NCBI RefSeq assembly: GCF_028769735.1
Contig: NC_088173.1
Span: forward strand, 62,466,421-62,530,420
Length of the DNA stretch: 64,000 nucleotides
Origin: Zonotrichia leucophrys gambelii
Taxonomy: Eukaryota > Chordata > Aves > Passeriformes > Passerellidae
Reading direction: 5' to 3'
Position numbers and translations under genes: made by a program. Positions 10,901 through 21,915 of the stretch are shown piece by piece. Numbering within the stretch: position 1 is the stretch's first letter; every line of letters begins with the position of its first letter. Below the pieces are notes generated by a model, which made no database searches, had not been told where the DNA came from, and was given only the letters and a program-made list of their open reading frames with translations.

Positions 10901-11781
10901 TTTATCAAATACTAAGCTAAATAAACCTGCCTTTGCCAGTCATTTTCAGCAATACCATTGCTTCTGTGCCAACAAATTTACCCATTAATGATATAAGTGA
11001 TAAAACTGGTCTTTCGTTATTACCATTTTCTTTTATCTTTTATCTATTTATTTATTTATTTCTATATTTTAAGGCAGCCAACAGTATAAATAAACTGTTA
11101 CATGGCATTAGACTTGAGGTGGGAAGAATTTAGTCTAATCCATTAGTGTTATACAATTTACAAGAAAATGAAAAAAAAGGGAATGGGCTTCATTAGTATG
11201 AAAAGAAACAAAACCACAAAAACCACAATAGTGAAGAACACTAATGGCCTCCATGGAAACAGTGTGGATATTATCTTCTTAATTGCTTATGCTTCCACCT
11301 TAACAACAACAATGTACAATGAGAAAAGTAACGTGAGCTTGAGAATACCTCATGGCAAAGGCCAAGATGAAAAATATCTCTAGGGAAAGTTTCCATTATT
11401 TTTGACATATTAAATGGTTTCTGCCTTTATTCATGAGTAGCAGAGTAAAAGGAAAGGCCTCCCTGATGAATTTAGCTGCTGATTCTTCTCTACAAAATGA
11501 AAAATTTTGGTTCTTTCTATTTTAAGCTGCTGGGTTAGGGAGTGGGAAGGAATCCCTACTTCAACAGTGCAGATGTTACAGTAAACTTCCTTTTAATACT
11601 ATGCAGATTTTGATTGGTAAACTGAGATTAATTCACCTGTTCAGTTAGGAATTAGTAGGAACAGTAGTTAAAGCAGTAATAGAAGCAATAGGAAGTAATT
11701 AGGACTTTGGCTTTTTTTGATTTTAACATATACCTCCACTGACCCTCCATAAAGCTAGAACTTCAACCACAATACTGATGA
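7901..11781. other. Gene-free AT-rich stretch
   Basis: No transposon or gene is recognised. Short open frames occur but show no domain or motif. A T run lies at about 10739-10750, and an ATTT tetramer repeat is listed separately. Confidence 0.5.
11045..11061. repeat. (ATTT)n microsatellite
   Basis: About four uninterrupted units of ATTT. Confidence 0.85.
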
Positions 11782-13018
11782 ATTCATAGAATTATCTGTG
11801 TTGAAAGGAATAATATGGATCATTTCGTTTCAATGTCCTTGTCATTGACAGAGATGCCTTCCACTATATAGTTTCCTCAAAGCCTCATGCAATCTGAACT
11901 TCAGCACTTCTAGGAATGAGACATCTACAATTCCTCTGGGCAACAAATTCCAGTGCCTCCCCACACTCTAAGAATTTCTTCCTTATATCTAGTCTAAATC
12001 CATCATATTTCACTTTAAATCTTTTCCTCCTTCTCCTATCAGCTTTCTTGTAGGTCCTCCTAGGAAGGCTGCTAAAATGTCTCTCTGGAGACCTCTCCAG
12101 ACTGAACAACCCCAGCTCTTTCAGACTGCCTCCACAGGAGAGGCTCTTCTGTCCCTTGATCTCTTCGTGGCCCTCATCTGGACTCCCTCCAGCAGGTCCA
12201 TGTCCTTGTTGTGCTGAGGGCTCCAGAAAATGATGGAATACTCCTGGTGGAATCTCATGAGGGCAGAGTAGAGGGGAAGAATCAGCTCCCATGACCTGTT
12301 GTCACACTTCTTTAGAGGCAGCACAGGAAATATTTGGCTTTCTGGGTTTTATGTCCACGTTACTAGCTCATGCCTAATTTTTCACCTGCCACTATCCCCG
12401 TGGTCCTCCTCCACAGAGCTTCTCTTAGTTCATTTATTCCTCACTCTATGCTGCTCCTGGGGATTGCCATGACCCGGTTTGGAGGACCTTGCACTCAGCT
12501 TTGCTGTACTTCATGATGTTTGCAGTGTTCTATTCTTCCAGCCTGTCAAGATCGCTCTGGATGACAAACATTCCCTTTAGCATATCAACTGCATCACTCA
12601 GCTTGGTGTCATCCAAAAACTTGCTGAGGCTGCACTCAATCTCACTATGTTGTTAATAAAGATACTGACCAGCACCAGTCCCAGCGCAGACCCCAAAGGG
12701 ACAGCATTTGTTACTGATCTCCATTTGGGCATGGTAACCGTAACCAAAACTTTTTGAATGCAGTCATGGAGCCAGCTTCTCACCCATCAAAGAATCCACC
12801 CATCAAACCCACATCTCTCCACTTTAAAGACAGGGATGCTGTATCAGTCCTTGCAGGAGTCAAGGTAGATGATATCAGCTGCTATTCATTTATCTACCAA
12901 AGCAGTCAGACCATGTAGAAGGCCACTGGATTAGCCAGGCATGATTCGCCCTTTTTGAAACAGTGTTAGCTATTTGTACAGCTCTCCTTGTCATCCACAT
13001 GCCTTAACATAGCCCCCA
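11782..13018 (-). mobile_element. CR1 LINE, 5'-truncated, reverse orientation
   Basis: Read on the minus strand this is the 3' part of a CR1 retrotransposon: the back half of ORF2 (reverse-transcriptase palm to C-terminus) followed by the short 3' UTR, with the 3' tail at 11782-11800 (AATTCATAGAATTAT on the plus strand, the decayed tail octamer). Truncation at the 5' end near 13018 is normal for CR1. Compared with the family, the copy has many substitutions and frameshifts, so it is old and inactive. No clear target-site duplication is seen, as expected for CR1. Confidence 0.9.
11885..12783 (-). pseudogene. Decayed CR1 ORF2, RT palm to C-terminus
   Basis: Remnant of the CR1 endonuclease/reverse-transcriptase polyprotein, which copies the element's RNA into DNA at a nicked target. 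In minus-strand order the pieces are: 12783-12598, with SIFINNIV in place of the family's IFIND motif; 12628-12599, where a different frame reads LSKFLDDTKL, so the catalytic Asp pair survives but the usual Ala before it is Leu; 12324-12121, with ILPLYSALMRFHQEYS and PQHNKDMDLLEGVQ; and 12292-11885, with LGLFSLE and FRLDIRKKFLE near the C-terminus. The pieces lie in different frames, so the gene is broken by frameshifts. The endonuclease domain and RT fingers are missing through 5' truncation. Confidence 0.88.
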
Positions 13019-15639
13019 GTGCTATGTAATTGCTAATTCAGATTAATTCTTCTTTTTCTATTCTCTGCCACAATTCATAGCAGAAGTATGTTTCAACAAA
13101 ATAAAAATTAGGTCATCAATTAATATATATATAGTATGATTTTTCTCAGAGTCATATCCTTAAAATTTACAGATTACTTCATCTTTCCAATGCATTCATT
13201 TCTTATACAGATCAATGTTTGTCAGCACATAAAAAATAAAAAACTCCATAAATATCACATTGGATTGAGAATTCATAATTTACTCATCTGCTCCTAGTGT
13301 CAACCTTGAGTCGAATGGTCACAAAAGAATGATGATTTAAGTATACGGACAAAACTAAAACAATGCAGTAATGATGTTTTTCTCCCAACACACAGTGATT
13401 CTAAAATAATTGTTAAAAAAAAAAAAAAATTACACATGGATTATAGCAGACAAATCCGAATCAAACCCAGGACTACAGCAGGCTGTTATTCATAAGTGAC
13501 TCCCTTCCCATCACAATGAAAACCTGAAAAATAGAATGGGTGCTATTTCTACTCAGAGAACTACAAAAGCCTTTAGAGAATTTACTGGAGGTTGATTGAA
13601 GAGAAGAATTGATGATGCCAAACATTTCTTGGGTAAAAAAGATATTGCCTGTGTTTGACACTTCTAGTTTACGTTATCAATTAATATTGTTTTCAGTACT
13701 CACTATTGAAAAATAGGGGTGCAACTGCTTTTAAAGGAACTTTTAGTTAGCAGTCTATTATCCAATTCTATTCATTTGTCTGTTACAGCTCTATTGGATG
13801 GACTATAGTATGCTTTAACCAAGTTTTTCTCTTTGTAAGAGTTTTATCTTACTTCTTTCTTGTAGAAGCAGATTGTTAATACTAAAATTGCACCATAATT
13901 GATTTAGTTTTTAATATGAATGAGGGCCTGTTTTTTCCCAAATTTTACTAAGCTGCTATATTTATACAGACATATTACACTGAGTTAATTAAGAAAGAAT
14001 GTTAGATTAAATTTAAGAAATATCGCCAGCAATTTTGGCCCTGCTCTACCACTTTAAAGTTTTATGTTTATTTCTTGGCTTTTTCACAATCTTGCAATGC
14101 TTTGGACAGATCCTTAATAGTCCTGCCATTTACTTTATTCTCCATGCAACCTTCCAATTTGGGGGAAAAAAAAATCTAGTTGAAAAAAATCTAGTTGAAT
14201 CTAGTACTTACATCTTTGAAAGTACTATCATGAAAGTCCATACATACCAAACCTACAGATACTTTTTTGAAATACCTTCTGAAAAGATGAATGTATAATA
14301 TAGCTGAAAACAATAAAATCAGCCATTGCAGGTGTTACAGACAATTAAAAACATATTTAAATATCCCCCAGCAGTAGGATTTCTGTGCAAGTTAGCACAC
14401 CTTACAGAGTAAACAAAGCCTGCTAACATTTCTCAGTTGCCCAGTAACATTTGGAAGCTGGACAACTTTTGAGCACATTCTACTGGCAAAGCAGCTGGAT
14501 TTTGTGTATGTTGAAAAAACATAAGCAAAACATTTTCAGAAAGCCAGTATGAAAAACATCCTACTCAGAATTAATATGTTCTCTGAGTTAATAGCTGATA
14601 ATGGTAAATAACATTTCAGTTATAAACACATATTGTAAGCCCTAAAATTATATATACCTTATTACAAGCTTCAATGCTTATATTTTTTATTTCTCACCCC
14701 TTCAAAATTCATGTGCTTAACCACTTCTATTCCCACAAAACCTACATATTCTGTTTATGTGTGGATACTATGGTCCCATCAGAATACTTCATAAAGTACG
14801 AGGAAAGCTGAAATACTTTCTTGAAGAGATTCTCTTAATTCTCATTTCAGTAGTTTAATTGTAACTGTGGGCAGCTGTTGTTTATAATGTACCTGTGGTG
14901 CAGAAACCACTACTGGACATAGTCCCTGAAGAGATATAAAAAAAAAGTATAAAAATTTATAAACAAGCCAGGAATACTTCCTGAAGTTATTATTGTTCAC
15001 ATTTCAGAGATATTCTTATTTAAGGCTAAAAAAAATATTCATTAATAAATATACAGTCTTTTTAGAACATGGTTGTAGTGCAAATGGAATAATCATGCTT
15101 AGAAGCAGGGCAGGAAAGGGCAGAATTTCTGGTTCTCATAATGACCTGATTTTACTGAAAAAAAAAAAAAGAAAGAAATGCAACAAACCATACTTTCCTG
15201 TGCATTGTGTTTCCTCAGAGAATTCCTTACACTAAAGTATGTGCTAACAGTGCTTATATCAGCTACCAACTTTGGTTTGTAACAAAATCTATTTTTAAAA
15301 AAAATGAAATGGAAAAATAAACACATACAAATCTTCTCAAGTTACTTTAAGTGATTTTAAGGTTGATCTAGAAAGTACATTTGTCTGAGTTAATGGGATT
15401 GAATTCAGTTAGTTATATAACAGTCCATATTTAAAAGATTTTATTATACTTTTCAGAAATTATTCTGTATCTTTGCTTTGTTTTGAATCATCCTGTAAAG
15501 ATTAAGATGTTTCCCTCTTTATCCTGAGGTATCCTAATTATTACTTATTCTTGTGGCACATTTTCACCAAAGACAGCCCTGGCATGTAATACCAGTAACA
15601 TTTGTCTAAGCCACAGAGCTCTGAGATCTAATTGGAGTA
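13019..15639. other. Gene-free AT-rich stretch
   Basis: No gene or known transposon is seen. It includes a 15-base A run at 13415-13429 and a short direct repeat near 14165-14198 in which AAAAAATCTAGTTGA occurs twice in tandem. Small open frames have no recognisable domains. Confidence 0.5.
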
Positions 15640-15836
15640 ATCGTTTGCCACTTAGCTACAATAGAGTTAGTCTTGTCCAGCAGCCAGTTTCCCACTCAGC
15701 AGTTCTCCCACTCACGCTCCTCTTCAGGATGGAGGGTAAAAATAGGATGAGAAAGCTCATGGATTTAGAAAAAGTGAGATTGATTACCCATGACTGCCAT
15801 GGGCAAACAGACTTGAGAAGGGAAAATATAATTGTG

Positions 15837-15842
15837 TTTATT
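15837..15842 (-). promoter_or_regulatory. Polyadenylation signal of the ERVL-type LTR
   Basis: TTTATT on the plus strand reads AATAAA on the minus strand and lies just before the conserved 3' part of the LTR. Confidence 0.6.
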
Positions 15843-15867
15843 GCCAAAGTATATTCACGAGCAAAAC

Positions 15868-15957
15868 ATAAAAAAATCTCCCCAAAAACCTCCAAAAAAC
15901 CCCAAAAACCAAACACCAAAGCATCCCCCCTCCCAAAAAAAAAGAAAAAAAAACCTA
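15868..15957. repeat. A/C-rich low-complexity tract
   Basis: Irregular CCAAAAA-like units and two long A runs separated by G lie within the ERVL-type LTR just upstream (minus strand) of its AATAAA. Bird ERVL LTRs often carry a T/G-rich stretch here. Confidence 0.8.
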
Positions 15958-16407
15958 TAAAAATTTTACCTCTCCCACACACCTGTCTTCCCCAGGCTCA
16001 GCTGGTTTCCTTCTCAACCTGATATTTCTGACTACTCTCCCTACCTTTGACAGCACTGGGGCATGGAGTACCGAAGGCAGCTTTCAGTATGTAACTGTTC
16101 CTCTCTATTTCTCATCCATTTCCCCTGGCTCAGCATGCAGTCCCTCCCTTGGGATACAGCGTTTCAGGATAAGACTCCGTCTGTGTGGACCTTCCACACA
16201 CTGAAGATCCTTCAGGAAATGCCTGCCTGCTCCACCATGGGGTCCTTCGTGACCTGCAGCATGGATATCTGCTCCTCTCTGTGGACTACAGGGAAACACT
16301 CTGGCATCTGCAGTACCTTCTCCACCTCCTTCTCTGATCTTTGTGCTCACCATTCCACAGTGAGTTCTTTTCCCTCCTCCCTTGCCTAGATGGGGTTTTT
16401 TCTCTTT

Positions 16408-16415
16408 CTTAAATA
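16408..16415 (-). promoter_or_regulatory. TATA-like box of the ERVL-type LTR
   Basis: Reads TATTTAAG on the minus strand, about 570 bp upstream of AATAAA, which fits the long R region of this LTR type. Confidence 0.5.
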
Positions 16416-16820
16416 CCTTCATAGCAGTGCCACCAGTCTGATGTGTCTGCTGTGGCAGGTCTGTTATAGAACTCACTGGAAATGGCTGGGATTTTCTGTG
16501 TCTGGCAGGGAGCAGACCCAACCCGTGCTTGCAAAGGCCATCTCTGAGACCCAGCACCACCAGTACCTTCGCCACCCAGTACAAAAGCTCCTCTTGCAGT
16601 TTGGTTGGCTGCAGGTTTCTTTTTCTCCACCATCATAACCACAGACAAAATATAAGTGGTGTTTTCATTGAAGAACAACACATGTTTGGTTTTGACACTA
16701 GGGTTTTATTATTTTAATCCCAAGGGAATTGAACTGTGCGGCTGCAGCATTTTCCCATGGGCCTAGAGCAGAACATTTCCCCAGCAAGTTTCTGAGAAAC
16801 AGTTATATTGGATTACTAAT

Positions 16821-17160
16821 TTCATAAAATTACAGAATAACCTGAATTGGAAGGGACTCATCATGATCATTGAGTTCAACTCCTTGCCCTCTTCAGGATA
16901 CTTCAAGAATCTCACCAACTGCCTGGGTGTATTGTCCAAATACTTCTTGAACTCAGACAAGCTTGGTAGCATGATCTCTGGGGAGGCTGTTCCTGTTCTC
17001 CTTGGCTCCTGTCACTGATCATCACAGAAAAGAGATCAGTGTTTGCCCCTCCTCCTCCTCCTGAGAATGTTTTAGACTGCAATAAGGTCTCCCCTAAGTC
17101 TCCTCCAGGCTGAATAAACCAAATTATTTCATCTGCTCCACACAAGGCTATGATTTGATA
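16821..17160 (-). mobile_element. CR1 LINE 3' end, reverse orientation
   Basis: On the plus strand it reads as the reverse complement of a CR1 3' UTR: a decayed tail (TTCATAAAATTACAGAATAA), then GAATTGGAAGGGACTC and GTTCAACTCCTTGCCCT, then TTGAACTCAGACAAGCTTGG and the CTCCTCCAGGCTGAATAA word. It is diverged and old. It may belong to the same copy as the ORF1 remnant at 17.4-17.9 kb, in which case ORF2 has been lost, or the two may be separate insertions. Confidence 0.82.
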
Positions 17161-17397
17161 TCAAATATGTGGGACTGGGTCAAAGTTTCAAGCTTGTCTT
17201 ACTCATTCTTGCTGCATGCGTTAATATGGAAACATTTTAGGAGCAGTACTTTGTGGCCAGCTTCTCATGAGGCAGGTTGAGGGACCCTATTAGGGCTCAT
17301 TTCCTCAAGTTTTTACACACCACCCCATTGTTCATAACTTGCAAGCCTGGTATTTTCATTTTCCCTCTTCCAAATTAGTTTAAAGTTCTATCAACAA
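17161..17397. other. Unassigned spacer between two CR1 pieces
   Basis: About 240 bp without recognisable CR1 coding sequence. It joins the CR1 3' end to the ORF1 remnant and would hold the junction if they are one internally deleted element. Confidence 0.4.
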
Positions 17398-17936
17398 TCA
17401 TCCTGTGGTAGAAATCTTCCTCCCCTCTAGAGAGGCTCTTATTGCCCTCCAGATCTCATCAGGTGTCAGTACACCAGGCACTGAATAGATTATCCCAAGG
17501 TCAAAAAACCCAGACCTTTTCTGCTTACACCAGTCCCAGAGCCACACACTGACCTGGCAGATCTGCCCATTCCCATCAATATTATTCCTTGTTACTGGAA
17601 GGATTGAGAAAACCACTAGCTGATCTCCTGATTCTTCAACCAAGCATCCCAGCCCCCAAAGTCTCTTTTGATTGCTCTTGGCTTCTCTCTGTTTTTTTTG
17701 TCACTGCCAGCTTGAACAACCAGTAATAGCTAGTAACCAGGGGGCCTTACATGACTGGAGAGTTTTCCAGTAATGGTCCTTACCCAAGCCCCTGGGAGAG
17801 AGCAGGATTTCTGTGAGGTGAGCCCACATACTGGGCCCTCCATTCCCCTTAGAAGGGAGTCCCCTGTTACAATTACCCTTCTTTTCCTCTTAACAGAGGT
17901 GGTTGTGATGCAGGGTACAGATGGTGCTGCTTTCAA
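17398..17936 (-). pseudogene. Decayed CR1 ORF1 with GDSL-type esterase domain
   Basis: Remnant of the CR1 ORF1 protein, which in this family carries a GDSL/SGNH-type esterase domain. The first piece (17936-17730) reads RRVIVTGDSLLRGMEGPVC, with the serine block GDSLL at residues 25-29, then CSLPGAWVRTITGKL. In a shifted frame between 17729 and 17644 the words VVQAGSDK continue the domain. The last piece (17643-17398) has QLVVFSILPV, WLWDWCKQ and SGFFDLGIIYSVPG. Where the family has the closing Asp-x-x-His block this copy reads PDEIW, so the catalytic histidine is lost. At least two frame changes and the lost His make it non-functional. A coiled-coil or PHD-like N-terminal part is not visible. 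Confidence 0.82.
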
Positions 17937-18020
17937 AGACCCCTCTCTCCCAGAAGGACATTTGCTTTATTTCTATAGCACAAAACACTGCCACGAGGCA
18001 CCAGTGCATACCAGGCACTC
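17937..18020 (-). mobile_element. Probable upstream continuation of the CR1 ORF1 remnant
   Basis: The open frame context continues a short way upstream of the first Met, and the composition is still GC-richer than the flank. The 5' border is not defined. Confidence 0.35.
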
Positions 18021-21000
18021 ATGAGAATTTCAGGTTTACAAAGAGGCTTACATTTGAAGGTCAATTTAACTGTTCAATGGAAATGTAGGTTATGAGGGGA
18101 TATAAGCTTCTTCCAGCTTTGTAAGCAAAAATTAATTTAAGTCAAAGTAATCTCATTGAGTCAAATGGACTTTATCAAGGCAAATTTTGGCATCCAATTT
18201 TCCTGCGCTGAAATTTAAAAAGGAAAAACTGCGATGCTCTTTCCTGCCTTTGGTAAAACTTACAACATAAAATGCTTGTGTACTATACAAAATCAGATGT
18301 TTCTGTAGCCTGGAATTTTAGTGCGTAGTTGTGAAAGGCAAGTCCTGGATTCTCACATTAGAAATTGTGAAGTTATTCAGAGCACCTATACAGGCTCAAA
18401 CTCTACAAGTGAGTTAGGAAAATGGTCAGGGTTTTTTTGTGAATTATACTGATATATAGGTTTGTTGGCATTGGTCTGCTTTGCATTTTTGAGACTTGAG
18501 AAATTCTGTATGCTCTCAATGGTTGCAATATCATTGCTCATCTAGTACTTTTAGATTCCTTGGGAATTTAGGTTTCTCTATAGATCTTTTGCAGGTGTGA
18601 TTTTGACTTTCGATCTTAGTTTCTTATTTCTCAATGGAATACTTAATCTTTATTTTCCAAATCGAAAACCCCATCATATAGTCATTCAAAATAAAAGATT
18701 AAAGATTTCATAGTAGTTCCTGCAAACATATAATAGCCAGACTTTATAATAAAACTCTTGGACATCATCTTAATATCTCTTCTCATAGTAAGTGATATTT
18801 ATTAATGCAGAAGTAAGTTTTATTTGTTTATTTGGTAAGTCAGTACCACAGGAATTATATCTCCCTACTACTGATATTTACTACTTTTCCTGCAGGCTAA
18901 TCAAGACCTAACTAAATCTGATGGATGTCTTCACTACATGTGAGTACTCTTACTGAGATGAGGGAAAAAACCCCAGTCTCTGAATACACAGTATAGTTAT
19001 TTGCTGTAAAATTTGGGGCAATAGGAGGTTCAAATGGCCTCTTTGGTCAGCTTTCTGTAAGTGGAACTAATATTAACACAAGACTAAGAAATGTGCCTGA
19101 GGGCATGCCTTGGTGAACCTAAAAACAGAGTGATACCAAAAGGAGAAAGCTAAAGAAAGCCATCAGAGACACCTTTGTATTTGCACAAGAGATTATTTCT
19201 GAGAGCCATTCAAAAGGCTTTTCAGATACTGATGACTGTCTGAAAGCAATGCTGCATCTACATAGAGACTTTGCTCTAACTGATGCAAGATTTTTCCCAA
19301 ATAATTAATCTGGAACAGAGCTTAAGTATTTAGGCATTAGAGAGTGTCTGTCAGTTAAATGGTACTTGATCTCATGTTGTTAAAAGAGCCAAATTAATGC
19401 ATAACACTCTATTCATCACCTTAAACCTAATAGGTTCTTTATACTTTTTCAGATGAGATCAAATAATTCCTAATAGTAGCAAGAAAAAATGCTAATACAT
19501 TCCTGCATGCCACACATGGGTTCCAGAAGAGATAAGAAAGAAAAAAGTAGTGTTTTACACAAACATAGATGCAAATTCCCTAAAATACTTTGAGAAAAGT
19601 TTTGATTTAAAATATAATTTTATTTATTTTGGCCTGCTAAGGGCATGTCATCTTACCCTCAATAAAACTGCTGTATGTCTTCAACTACTTCATCCAAATT
19701 TTACCAGGAAATTTTCTATTTCCTCTTAGATAGGAACACAAAAGAAGTCACAATGTACCCATAATGATCTCTGCTTTCATGGTGACTGCCAGTTCTCTCA
19801 CGTGGATTAAGAAACTGGCTTTATCTGTAAATCCTTAACTGGAAGTATGTTTTATACTATATTATGGAATATTATGAAGAAATAGCCTAATTTACTGCTT
19901 CACTCAGTGCTGGATTTCCATTCTGGTCTGCTTCTGTCTAGATCTCGACTTTGCTAGTAAACAGGCTTGAGAAACAGAAAGTATTAATGAACTGTTGGGC
20001 TGCAAACACCATTTTGTTGTCATCGTTCCCTTATTCCTCTAGTGTGTTACTTTGTTTCTGTATAAGGATGGGATATTTTTTGGAATGCTAGTCTAGCATG
20101 CCATCACAACTCTGTACATAAAAGCATGATGGTGAATGCACTAAAAGTATCTCAATGTTATTATTTTTTAATCATATTTTACTGGACAACAGAATTAGCA
20201 ACACTTCTGTTTAATCTAACGGAAGACAGAAGTACGAACAATGTACCCACTAAGAATTCTACTTCTTTAAAATAGCAGAATTTTGTTACTTTTGGTTACT
20301 GGTATTTTACACTTCTCAATTCAGCATTATCTTTATTGAGTCTCTCCCGAGGCTTGTTAGCTCACTGAAGTCCTAAATTCAGTGATTTCATTCAGATGTC
20401 TGTTTAATTATCTCTAGGTTCTTGGTCAGATTTTAAGTCTATTGCTCTTTGGCAACTTACTTGTCACTACAGGAAGAGGAAAGCTTTAAACAAATATGGA
20501 ATCTTCATGTCAGGACCAGACTGATATTTAGTATTCCTGAGAGCTGTTAAATACCTGTTGTATTCATTTGGAAAATGAATTTACTTAATACAGTGAAAGT
20601 AGCCTCATCAAAATATTCTGATAAAAAACAATAAACTTAGTACTTATGAAACTTGATTTGCCATTTAGCTATAGAGTGTTTATAATATAATCATTAACCA
20701 AAGAAGATGAACCAGCATGAAATAAAAGTAAATAAAGAGAGAATCATGCCATTTGTCTTGTTACTGTAGAACCTATGGTAAAATTGTACTGAAAATAAAA
20801 GAAATAAAGGAAAAATAATTTTTGTTTGATATGGTTTTTGTATCCACATTCACTGTTCACTTATAAAATGTGATTTGTAATGTTTTGTTGCAGAAAAAAT
20901 GGTGTATGAACATTGTGAAACAGCATTCCCTGGCTTGTTACCTGTGTTTGCATCTAAGCCATGTTATCTGTTATAGACTGAAAACTGATTCTTCAGTCAA

Positions 21001-21696
21001 GCATGAGCACTCACAGATACATAGAATCTTACTCTTTGTGAGGATATATGGAGGAGATTATTTTAAAAATTTCCCCCTGTCCTTGTAACTAGCCTGTTAA
21101 GACCAGTAAAATACAATGTGGAAATACCTGGTGAGGAGAAAATGTCCTGGATATTAAAACTAATTTCCTAATGTATCATTGCTCAAGATAAAAACATCTT
21201 TATTTCTAAGTGGCATTTTCTTTGCAGGTACTTATGTACACATGCCTGTATTTGTTCCTGACATTCATAAAAAATGACCTTTAATGTACAGATCTGGCTA
21301 CTGAACACTTTAAACCCAGAGTGGAACAAGTGCTGAAAGAATATCTCAGTAGGAGACTATTGTATAACTGCCACAAAAAAACCCCTTAGTGACAGAAAAT
21401 ATAATAAAAGTCCTATGAAAACAGTAGCTCAGTGACAGCTCCCAAGGTAAGGTGCTACATTAATTTTATTATTCTAACTACCCATATGTTAAAAAAAATT
21501 ACCAAGTTACAATAAATAAAACATTGAATTGTACATTCAATGCAATGACATTTAAATGGGTGGAAAAAATGAGGAAGTTACCAATGAAGTAATCAAATAA
21601 TAAAATGAGACAACTAAAGGCAAGGTATTCTTTGACTACAAAGAAACTACAAATACTTTTATACACAATAGGAAATATAAATCACCCACTGTACGA
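18021..21696. other. Gene-free AT-rich stretch
   Basis: No gene or recognised transposon. A small palindrome (ATGCTAG, one base, CTAGCAT) sits at 20085-20099. Short open frames, including the 72-codon one at 20870-21088, have no domain. Confidence 0.5.
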
Positions 21697-21873
21697 CGTT
21701 CAAATGGAAAAGTCTCTCCAGGGAAGTGATCACATCACCAAGCCTGGCAGATTTCAAGTGTTTGAACAATGCTCCCAGGCCCATGATGTGACTCTTGGGG
21801 CTGGTCCTGTGCAGGGCCAAGTTTTAGACTCCTTGTGGGTCCCTTTCCACTTGGCATATTCTGTGATTCTGTG
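21697..21873 (+). mobile_element. CR1 LINE 3' end, plus orientation
   Basis: A short 3' piece of CR1: GAAGTGATCACATCACCAAG, then CAATGCTCCCAGGCCCATG, GTGACTCTTGGGG, the word CTTGTGGGTCCCTTTCCA, and the characteristic tail ATTCTGTGATTCTGTG that ends at 21873. Heavily 5'-truncated with no coding content. Confidence 0.9.
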
Positions 21874-21900
21874 AAAAAAAGACCTGCAAACACCCCAATC

Positions 21901-21915
21901 AAAAAAAAAAAAAAA
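21901..21915. repeat. 15-base A run near a CR1 tail
   Basis: An uninterrupted A15 begins 28 bases after the CR1 tail. CR1 does not end in poly(A), so this is probably an independent homopolymer. Confidence 0.9.

Larger units (their letters stand above)
15640..16680 (-). mobile_element. ERVL-type LTR, reverse orientation
   Basis: Read on the minus strand the segment has the structure of the long ERVL-type LTRs common in bird genomes: a TATA-like TATTTAAG (16415-16408), a long leader with recurring GGAGCAGG words, then AATAAA (15842-15837), then GTCTGTTTGCCCATGGCAG and ATCCATGAGCTTTCTC toward the 3' end. The last two elements have close counterparts in the plus-strand fragment at 31.0-31.4 kb, so the two loci are relatives in opposite orientation. 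The ends are approximate: a TG at 15646 could be one border, but I found no matching target duplication. The open frames of 159 and 108 codons inside it are chance frames of the LTR. Confidence 0.75.

Noticed and set aside
16105..16584. 159-codon minus-strand open frame, the longest in the window
   Set aside because: It lies wholly within an ERVL-type LTR, which is non-coding. No domain is visible.
21874..21915. Poly(A) tail of a retrotransposed copy after the CR1 tail
   Set aside because: CR1 elements end in an octamer-type tail, not poly(A), and the A15 is separated by unrelated bases. More likely an independent homopolymer.
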